From the NCBI GenBank assembly GCA_030430365.1, contig JAUIFP010000004.1, forward strand, positions 1-64,000: DNA of 64,000 bases. Direction: 5' to 3'. The notes beneath the pieces were generated by a model. That model saw only the letters and a program-made list of their open reading frames with translations, was not told where the DNA came from and searched no databases. Every line of letters begins with the position of its first letter. Positions within the stretch are counted from its first letter, which is position 1. The translations under genes and the position numbers were made by a program. This document shows, piece by piece, positions 58,141-64,000 of this stretch. Origin of the DNA: Alphaproteobacteria bacterium. GTDB lineage: Bacteria; Pseudomonadota; Alphaproteobacteria; Sphingomonadales; Sphingomonadaceae.

Positions 58141-60500
58141 TCGCGTGCCTTCAGTACGCGCACCATGTCCAGCCGCAAGACCCGCAATGCCACCAGGAAG
58201 GCGGTCGCCATCGCGGCAGCGAGTACGATCAGAACTGAATAGCCATAGGTCGCGCGCGTCGGCGCGAACGGCAAACGGAAGAGATCGGAACTGAACATCG
58301 CGGTCATCAATTGGGCCATCCAATAGCCGATGATGCACCCCACCGGCGCGGCGGCGACCACCAGCAGGGCAAGTTCGCCAAGCAGCACGATCCCCACCTC
58401 GCTGCGGTGATAGCCCAGCACGCGCAGCGTCGCGAGCTCATGGGCTCGCTCCGAAAACAATATGCGCGCGGAATTGTAGACCACGCCAACCGCGATGGCC
58501 GAAGCAAAGGAGATATAGAAAAACAGCATGGTGAAGATGTTCTCGTCGATCACTTCTTCGAACTTTTGCATCGCGGCATCCCGCTCTGTTACACCCAGTA
58601 CCAGCGGCATTTCCTTGAGCTCGGTCAGAATTCGGTCCCGCTGTGCAGGATCAATCAACAATTGCGCCGAGCCCACTGGAGAAGCATCGCGTGCGATGGC
58701 CTCAAGGGTCTCCTCTCCGGCATAGGCCTGCTCCCCGATAAACTCCTCCACTATGCTGACGACCGGCTGAAACGTCTGTGTCCGGCGCCCTCCAAGCAGT
58801 TCCACGAAGACCTGGTCGCCCGGGCGCACGGCCAGCTTGTCGGCCAGTTGGCGGCTCAGCATCAAACCAGAGGGGGGAAGTTCGATCTCGCTGCCGTCGG
58901 CGTCGATCCGTGCCGTCAGCGTCGCGTCCGCCGGCGTGCTTTGGATACTAGTGCGCTCCACCTTGTTGCCGTGGCTGATCTTCACGCCGATCGCGCGGGT
59001 CGGCTCCACCCTCAGCACGCCCGGCATTTGCGAAAGTTCGTACAGCACATCGCTGTTGCGAGCCTCGGTAAAGGAAACCGTCAGATCCTGCCGCTGGGCA
59101 CGGTAGAAAAAGCTGTCGAGCATGGATCTGCTGGAATCGAGAAACTGCATCGTCGAGAACAGCAGCCCCGCGGACAGCGCAACGCCCAGGACTGTAATAG
59201 CAGAACGCCCCGGCCAGCGCGCAATATGGCGCACAATCATATGGCCGATGGCAGTGAAACCGGCCCACTGTCCCAGCCTTTCGATCATGCCGGCGCGGTA
59301 GATCGGCGGCGGCGGCGGAGACATGGCAACCGCTGGGTTGAGCCTGACAGCCTGCTGCGTGCCGCCCATTGCGCCAAGCGCGGCCGCGCCGGTCGACAAT
59401 GCTGCCGCCGCCAGAAACACGCCCGGGCTGGTGTGGTAATAGAGAAAGGGAAAGCGATAATATTCGGCATAGAGTGCCGTCATCGCCTGGCCCATCCAGA
59501 TGCCTCCAGCCGCGCCGAGCGCCGTTGCCAGCAAGGCAATCGCCAGCGCGAATTTCAGATAGTGCCAGCCTATCGCCCAGTTGGAATATCCGAATGCCTT
59601 GATCAGGCCGATCTGAGTACGCTCCTTCCGGATCATACGGCCGAGCACGATATAAACCAGGAAGGTCGAAACCAGCAGGAATACGGGCGGAATGACCTGC
59701 GTCATCGCCTCAAGCTGCATGAGCTCGTTATCCAGGAATGCATGGCTCAGATGGTCTTCCCGGCCATAGGCCCCGGTCCCGCCATAGGGCTCCAGAATGG
59801 CGTCCACGGCGAGGATGACATCGGCCTGCGAGGCGCCGCGGTCGAGAGTGAGCGAGAGCGCGTTAATGGCCTCCGTCCGGTCCGTCGCGGCCTCCAGCGC
59901 CTTCTCACCCATCCAGAAGATGCCGAAACGGCTGTCATCGGGCACGAGAACGCCCGGAGCGATCGAATAGATGAAATTGGGGGCCAGCCCCACCCCCACG
60001 ATTTTCAGCCGCTGCTTGCTGCCATAGATCAGCGCATCGAGTTCATCCCCTGGGCCGAGCTGATTGGTATTGGCGAAGGCTTCATCCACCACAACCTCCC
60101 CAGCTTCTCCCAGCCGGGGAAGCCGTCCATCGCGCAGTGTCAGCTTATTGAGCTGATCGTGGCCGTGTTCGTCGATCGAATTGATCAGGGCGCGCACCGG
60201 AACGACGCGTCCGGGAAAATCGAGCGTGGCATATTGCTGGATAGAGCCTTCCGCGCGCCTGACGCCCGGTATCTCCGCAATTCGGGGCACGACGCTGCGT
60301 GGTGCGCGGGTCATACTGCCAAAGACATCGGCGAAATTGTTGCGCGCGTAATAAACGTCCCGCGTCTCTGTGAGCGAGGCATGTACGCCCATCGAAAGAA
60401 CGAAAGTTGCCGTTGCTGCAGCCAGCACTACTGCAATCGCCAAAGCCTGCCCCCGCATGCGCCACAAGTCGCGCATGAGCTTGAGGTCCAGTGCCTTCAC
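58137..60500 (-). CDS. ABC transporter permease with two FtsX domains
   Basis: A 787-residue permease with about ten hydrophobic helices. Two FtsX-like domains are recognised by the cytoplasmic helices [10 protein letters not shown] (about residue 308) and [10 protein letters not shown] (about 698). Large periplasmic segments separate the helices. Organisation resembles LolE- or DevC-type permeases coupled to a MacB-like ATPase and an HlyD adaptor, usually exporting lipids or hydrophobic compounds. It overlaps both neighbours by 4 nt. Confidence 0.87.
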   Translation of the reverse strand: MKALDLKLMRDLWRMRGQALAIAVVLAAATATFVLSMGVHASLTETRDVYYARNNFADVFGSMTRAPRSVVPRIAEIPGVRRAEGSIQQYATLDFPGRVVPVRALINSIDEHGHDQLNKLTLRDGRLPRLGEAGEVVVDEAFANTNQLGPGDELDALIYGSKQRLKIVGVGLAPNFIYSIAPGVLVPDDSRFGIFWMGEKALEAATDRTEAINALSLTLDRGASQADVILAVDAILEPYGGTGAYGREDHLSHAFLDNELMQLEAMTQVIPPVFLLVSTFLVYIVLGRMIRKERTQIGLIKAFGYSNWAIGWHYLKFALAIALLATALGAAGGIWMGQAMTALYAEYYRFPFLYYHTSPGVFLAAAALSTGAAALGAMGGTQQAVRLNPAVAMSPPPPPIYRAGMIERLGQWAGFTAIGHMIVRHIARWPGRSAITVLGVALSAGLLFSTMQFLDSSRSMLDSFFYRAQRQDLTVSFTEARNSDVLYELSQMPGVLRVEPTRAIGVKISHGNKVERTSIQSTPADATLTARIDADGSEIELPPSGLMLSRQLADKLAVRPGDQVFVELLGGRRTQTFQPVVSIVEEFIGEQAYAGEETLEAIARDASPVGSAQLLIDPAQRDRILTELKEMPLVLGVTERDAAMQKFEEVIDENIFTMLFFYISFASAIAVGVVYNSARILFSERAHELATLRVLGYHRSEVGIVLLGELALLVVAAAPVGCIIGYWMAQLMTAMFSSDLFRLPFAPTRATYGYSVLIVLAAAMATAFLVALRVLRLDMVRVLKARE

Positions 60501-61237
60501 CAGGTGATTTCCGACGGATCGATCGGATTGGCGTTGCTTTCCACCCTAGCAATCTGCCCGTCCAGAAAATGGAACACCCGGTGCGCCATCGCCGCAATGC
60601 CGGCATTGTGCGTAATGATGATTACGGTGGTGCCGAGCTCCCGGTTCGCCTGCGCCAGCGTTTCAAGCACGCGCACGCCCGTTGCACTGTCGAGCGCGCC
60701 TGTCGGCTCGTCGCACAGCAGCACGCCGGGCCGTTTGGCGACTGCGCGGGCAACCGCCACGCGTTGCTGCTCGCCGCCGGAAAGCTGTGCAGGATAGTGA
60801 TCGCAGCGCTCGGCAAGGCCGACCAGCGCCAGAGCATCTGCAGCGCCCATCGGATCTTCCGCGATGTCGGTGACGAGGCGAACGTTCTCTTCCGCCGTCA
60901 GGCTTGGGATCAGATTATAGAATTGGAAGATGAAGCCGACATTGGCCCGGCGGAAGCGAGTCAGATCATCTTCGTCCAGCGCGGTAAGCTCGGTATCTTC
61001 GTAATACAGCTTGCCATCGGTCGGCCGGTCCAGCCCGCCAATGATGTTCAAAAGCGTGGACTTTCCGCTGCCCGAAGGCCCGAGCAGGACCAGCACTTCC
61101 CCGGCAGGTATCTTCAGTTCCACGCCGCGCAAGGCGTGCACTTCGGTCTCACCGGTACGGTAGATCTTGGTCAGACCGGACCCGCTGAAAGCCGGTAGGC
61201 CGGCGGCACCGGCGGGATTTTCGCTTGGGCTGGTCAT
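60497..61237 (-). CDS. ABC transporter ATP-binding protein (MacB/LolD type)
   Basis: A 246-residue ATPase. Walker [10 protein letters not shown], signature LSGGEQQR, Walker [10 protein letters not shown] and the switch His in IITHN are all visible. The sequence [20 protein letters not shown] is the usual LolD-type start. It is the first of three overlapping genes with permease and adaptor, together an exporter. Confidence 0.92.
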   Translation of the reverse strand: MTSPSENPAGAAGLPAFSGSGLTKIYRTGETEVHALRGVELKIPAGEVLVLLGPSGSGKSTLLNIIGGLDRPTDGKLYYEDTELTALDEDDLTRFRRANVGFIFQFYNLIPSLTAEENVRLVTDIAEDPMGAADALALVGLAERCDHYPAQLSGGEQQRVAVARAVAKRPGVLLCDEPTGALDSATGVRVLETLAQANRELGTTVIIITHNAGIAAMAHRVFHFLDGQIARVESNANPIDPSEITW

Positions 61238-61326
61238 GGCGCTGTCGGTGCAGCACCATAATGACGAACGGACGAATAGGGTACCGTAATTTAGCCCGAA
61301 CTAATTCTCCGGGATGTCTCATTACT

Positions 61327-61352
61327 TGGTGCGGCCACATCGGACCGCACCA
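61327..61352 (-). terminator. Hairpin downstream of the SnoaL gene at 61368
   Basis: TGGTGCGG and CCGCACCA pair perfectly, 15 nt after the stop codon on the minus strand, with a 10-nt loop. T-run is weak. Confidence 0.55.
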
Positions 61353-61367
61353 CAGCAAGTCTTGACC

Positions 61368-61796
61368 TTACCACATGGGATTGCCGCTGACGGTCTTCTC
61401 CGGAACCGGCTGAACCACGTCCCAGTGCTCGACAATCTTGTCCCCTTTCCAGAGCCAGAAATCGGCGAACATACGCCCGCGATCCTCCGGACCGACCGAC
61501 ATAAAATAATGCACAATCAGATAGTTGCCGACAATGAACTTGTGGACGAACCGCGTATTCCAGTCCTTTTCCGAAGCGAAGAATTCCGGATTGGCCGCAT
61601 GGCGCTCTTCGAAAAAGCGCGCCTGATCTTCGGGATCGTTCGGCAGATCCGGATTGTGCTCGACAAATCCGGGGGCGGTATGCGTTCGCATGGCTCTAAC
61701 AAAGTCATGGTCCACATACAGGGCCTTGAAAAAATCTTCCGCGGCCGCGGGCATCGCCTCGTCCGCCGGTTCGATTGTAAATTCGCGCATTGTCAT
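61368..61796 (-). CDS. SnoaL-like (NTF2-fold) protein
   Basis: A 142-residue SnoaL-type protein. The core is FFKALYVDHDFVRAMRTHTA followed by PGFVEHNPDLP, with the conserved His-Asn, and DFWLWKGDKIVEHWDVVQPV at the end. This pattern is that of ester-cyclase-like SnoaL proteins with possible hydratase or isomerase roles. It lies 64 nt downstream of the SDR pair on the same strand, so it is likely co-transcribed, in a unit with aldehyde dehydrogenase at the window edge. Confidence 0.82.
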   Translation of the reverse strand: MTMREFTIEPADEAMPAAAEDFFKALYVDHDFVRAMRTHTAPGFVEHNPDLPNDPEDQARFFEERHAANPEFFASEKDWNTRFVHKFIVGNYLIVHYFMSVGPEDRGRMFADFWLWKGDKIVEHWDVVQPVPEKTVSGNPMW

Positions 61797-61859
61797 ACCT
61801 CTCTTGTCTCTATTTTCTGCTGATCGCCGGCTTGTGAGCCAGGCGATACTGCCCGGCGC

Positions 61860-62654
61860 CTAGAAGTTCACTTCCCTGACGCCGCCTTCCACGCTTGCGA
61901 CCGAACCATTGGTGGCCGAGGCATAATCGGAGCACAGATAGGCCACCATGTTCGCCACTTCCCTGCCCTCGACCAGACGCTGGAGAAGCGATGCAGGGCG
62001 GTAGTTCTTGAAGAAGTCCGTCTCGACCTGTTCGACCGTTATGCCGGCACTTTCGGCAATGTCCTTATGCAACTGAGAGGTCACATCGGAACGGGTCGGA
62101 CCGATGACGACCGTGTTGACGGTGACTGCCGATCCCTTTGTATATTCCGCAACCGAACGCGCGAGAGCGAGGCTGGCAGCCTTCGTCGCCCCGTAGGCCG
62201 GCATTTCCGAAGACGGGCGCAGTGCCTGCTCCGAATTATGGAACAGAACGCGGCCCCAGTTTTTCTCGAGCATGCCGGGCATATAGTGCCGGGTAAGCCG
62301 GACTTCGGCCAGGAAGTTGATTTCGAACAGCTTGAAATAGTCGTCGTCGGGCTGCTCGAAGACATTGGCAATAATGTTCACCGCCGCGTTGTTGACCAGA
62401 ATGTCGCAGCTCGGTGCAGCCTCGATGATACGCGCCGGCCCTTCGGCGGTATCCAGGCTTGCGGCAACACCAGTGAACTCCCGGTCCGGATAGGAACTCC
62501 GCAGCTTTTCCAATGCGCGGTTCACGGTTTCATCGGACCTGCCATTGACCACGACATCGGCCCCCGCTTCCGCGAGCACCTGAGCGCAGGCAAATCCAAT
62601 ACCCCCGGTCGACCCGGTGATGACGGCCTTCTTGCCGGTAAGATCGATTTTCAT
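61860..62654 (-). CDS. Short-chain dehydrogenase/reductase, tandem copy 1
   Basis: A 264-residue SDR with TGSTGGIG (about 12-19), NNAAVN, Ser in LFHNSEQA and Tyr-x-x-x-Lys in AYGATK. The basic residue after beta-2 (VVNGRSDE) favours NADP(H). GGAGG precedes ATG 62654. It lies 13 nt after its neighbour SDR; the two are similar in length and share order of motifs (both NGR after beta-2, both SLLxRL loop near the C-terminus), so they arose by duplication. Confidence 0.87.
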   Translation of the reverse strand: MKIDLTGKKAVITGSTGGIGFACAQVLAEAGADVVVNGRSDETVNRALEKLRSSYPDREFTGVAASLDTAEGPARIIEAAPSCDILVNNAAVNIIANVFEQPDDDYFKLFEINFLAEVRLTRHYMPGMLEKNWGRVLFHNSEQALRPSSEMPAYGATKAASLALARSVAEYTKGSAVTVNTVVIGPTRSDVTSQLHKDIAESAGITVEQVETDFFKNYRPASLLQRLVEGREVANMVAYLCSDYASATNGSVASVEGGVREVNF

Positions 62655-62667
62655 TTCTGCCTCCTGC

Positions 62668-63465
62668 TCAGTAAATCGCCTGGCGAGTGCCGCCTTCGGC
62701 ACTCAGCACTGCGCCGTTCGTGGCCGAAGCGAGCGGAGAAGCCAGATAGACCATGAAATTGGCAACTTCCTCTGCCCGTGCCAGCCGCCGCAAAAGCGAA
62801 GCGGGCGAAACGAGGTCGATGAAATCCTGCTCGTCTTCCTCCTGCGTGCGCCCCTTGGCGGCAGCCATATCGCTGGCGACCTCGTCAAGACTGGAGGAAT
62901 GAGTGACGCCGATCATGACGGTATTGACCGTCACATCCGTGCCCTTCGTCATTTCCGCGAGAGAGCGTGCGAGGCTGACCTGCGCAAACTTGCTGACCGA
63001 ATAGGCGGTGCCACCGCGATAGGCCATCAGCGGACGTTGTGCGCCGCTGAACAGCACCCGCCCTTGGTTCCGCTCAATCATGCCGGGCAGATAATGGCGG
63101 GACATCCGCAGAGCGCTCATGAAATTGAGCTCCCAGAGCTTGAGATAGGTCTCGTCCGAAGCATCGAGAGCATCGTCGAGCGCCACCACGGCCACATTGT
63201 TGACCAATATATCGCAAGAGGGAACGCGCCTGATGAGCGCAGAGCAGCCTTCCTTGTTTCCGATATCCGCTGGCGCGGCGATCACCTTCGGGCCGGGAAA
63301 TTCCGCGCGCAGTTCTTCCGCAACGCGTTCCACCTTATCGGCATTTCGGCCATTGATGACGACATTGGCATTCGCGCCCAGGAAACCCCTTGCGCACGCA
63401 TTGCCGATCCCGTCGGTCGAGCCGGTCACCAGAGCGGTCTTGCCGCTCAAATCAACTTCAAGCAT
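62668..63465 (-). CDS. Short-chain dehydrogenase/reductase, tandem copy 2
   Basis: A 265-residue SDR with TGSTDGIG (about 13-20), NNVAVVA, Ser in VLFSGAQR and Tyr-x-x-x-Lys in AYSVSK. VVINGRNAD after beta-2 suggests NADP(H). It is paralogous to the SDR just downstream. It may oxidise or reduce the same class of intermediates, in sequence. The ATG follows a run with GAGGAAAACG. Upstream, after a 90-nt gap, lies the aldehyde dehydrogenase truncated by the window end. Confidence 0.87.
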   Translation of the reverse strand: MLEVDLSGKTALVTGSTDGIGNACARGFLGANANVVINGRNADKVERVAEELRAEFPGPKVIAAPADIGNKEGCSALIRRVPSCDILVNNVAVVALDDALDASDETYLKLWELNFMSALRMSRHYLPGMIERNQGRVLFSGAQRPLMAYRGGTAYSVSKFAQVSLARSLAEMTKGTDVTVNTVMIGVTHSSSLDEVASDMAAAKGRTQEEDEQDFIDLVSPASLLRRLARAEEVANFMVYLASPLASATNGAVLSAEGGTRQAIY

Positions 63466-63555
63466 CGTTTTCCTCGATCGTTATTCTAATTATTGGCCTT
63501 TGGCGGAACCGGAGCGCACCAATGCCGCCCGGCCCCGCCCTCAATCCGGCCTATC

Positions 63556-64000
63556 TCAAGCGAAGGCCGCCGGCGCTTCGTCCAGCAGGATGGTCTTGGT
63601 TTCGAGATAGGATGCGAAGCCTTCCGCCCCGCCTTCGCGGCCGATGCCGGATTGCTTGAATCCGCCAAACGGCAGCGTGTAATCCATCTTCATGCCATTC
63701 TGGCCGAAGAAGCCCGTGCGCACTGCGCGTGCAACCTTGTAGGCAGCTTCGGGATCGTTCGTGAGCACCGATCCATTGAGGCCGAAATTGCTTTCATTGG
63801 CGATGCGGATCGCATCTTCCTCATCCTCGGCAGGGATCAAGCTCAGGACCGGGCCGAAGATCTCCTCTTGCGCGATACGGCTCTGATTATCGACATTGGC
63901 GAACAGCGTCGGTTCGAGGAAATAGCCCTGGTTGAGATGGCTGGGACGATTGCCTCCGGTCACGAGATCGGCGCATTTACGGCCTTCCTCGACATAGCTC
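63556..64000 (-). CDS. Aldehyde dehydrogenase, C-terminal part (partial at window edge)
   Basis: The last 148 codons of an ALDH; the N-terminal part lies beyond the window. The segment GYFLEPTLFANVDN, the IAQEEIFGPVLSLIP motif and the C-terminal LPFGGFKQSGIGREGG are closely similar to the ALDH at 48408, including the ending LETKTILLDEAP. Catalytic Cys and Glu are not visible because of truncation. The two are paralogues. It is the upstream gene of the SDR/SnoaL run. Confidence 0.9.
   Translation of the reverse strand, partial: SYVEEGRKCADLVTGGNRPSHLNQGYFLEPTLFANVDNQSRIAQEEIFGPVLSLIPAEDEEDAIRIANESNFGLNGSVLTNDPEAAYKVARAVRTGFFGQNGMKMDYTLPFGGFKQSGIGREGGAEGFASYLETKTILLDEAPAAFA

Noticed and set aside
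58311..60797. An 828-codon open frame antisense to the ABC permease and part of the ATPase gene
   Set aside because: The opposite strand encodes a permease with clear FtsX domains and gene overlaps on both sides. The antisense frame has a composition typical of GC-rich shadow frames (His, Arg, Gln-rich) and no domain or ribosome site.

Overview
The window comes from a GC-rich alphaproteobacterium, most likely a member of the Sphingomonadales (Erythrobacteraceae/Novosphingobium-like). This is an inference from the gene set: TamA/TamB, a LemA/TPM-domain operon, a large TonB receptor, and scattered aromatic/ketone catabolism genes without compact operons. No taxonomic marker gene is present. I see no tRNA, rRNA, CRISPR array, insertion sequence or transposase.

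Layout. 0-3.5 kb: the edge of mscL, then lemA, three TPM-domain genes and a NUDIX hydrolase, tightly packed on the plus strand. 3.5-10.3 kb: a small lipoprotein, tamB and tamA. 10.6-13.1 kb: a short ModE-like regulator and a minimal modABC molybdate importer. 13.1-14.2 kb: an AT-richer stretch with one orphan gene. 14.2-22 kb: nitrogen-metabolism genes, namely an N-carbamoyl amidohydrolase on the plus strand and a minus-strand operon with a beta-sandwich membrane protein, a sodium/solute symporter, a 39-residue membrane protein, an aspartate-carbamoyltransferase-like enzyme lacking aspartate-binding residues, an AsnB-type amidotransferase and a HAD phosphatase. 22-51 kb: a catabolic island with Rieske dioxygenase alpha/beta, EthD, two near-identical MarR regulators, a TonB receptor, two DUF6282-like amidohydrolases, two cupins, two Baeyer-Villiger monooxygenases, a GMC oxidoreductase, an HpaI-type aldolase, an alpha/beta hydrolase, an aldehyde dehydrogenase, several SnoaL-fold proteins, SDR/AKR enzymes, two spinster-type MFS transporters and an NHL beta-propeller. 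53-57 kb: a three-subunit molybdenum hydroxylase plus a MoaD-like protein. 57-61 kb: an ABC/adaptor export system. 61-64 kb: another SnoaL protein, two tandem SDRs and the end of a second aldehyde dehydrogenase.

How it works together. In the catabolic island I find a recurring 12-17 bp quasi-palindrome, close to TTAACATGATAAGTATT, in intergenic DNA upstream of at least seven transcription units, plus a perfect ACAAGTA-TTT-TACTTGT palindrome over a TTGACA box beside the second marR. The two MarR proteins have the same length and almost the same recognition helix. I infer that the dispersed genes from about 25 to 50 kb form one regulon for uptake and oxidation of a ketone- and/or aromatic-containing compound: TonB uptake, Rieske or Mo-dependent hydroxylation, Baeyer-Villiger oxidation to an ester, hydrolysis, then alcohol and aldehyde oxidation and aldol cleavage. 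The substrate cannot be read from the sequence. There is no recognisable ring-cleavage dioxygenase, and no ferredoxin or reductase for the Rieske enzyme, in the window.

The other unusual unit is the carbamoyltransferase/amidotransferase/symporter operon at 16-22 kb, which contains a previously uncalled 39-codon gene and a carbamoyltransferase whose acceptor pocket has changed.
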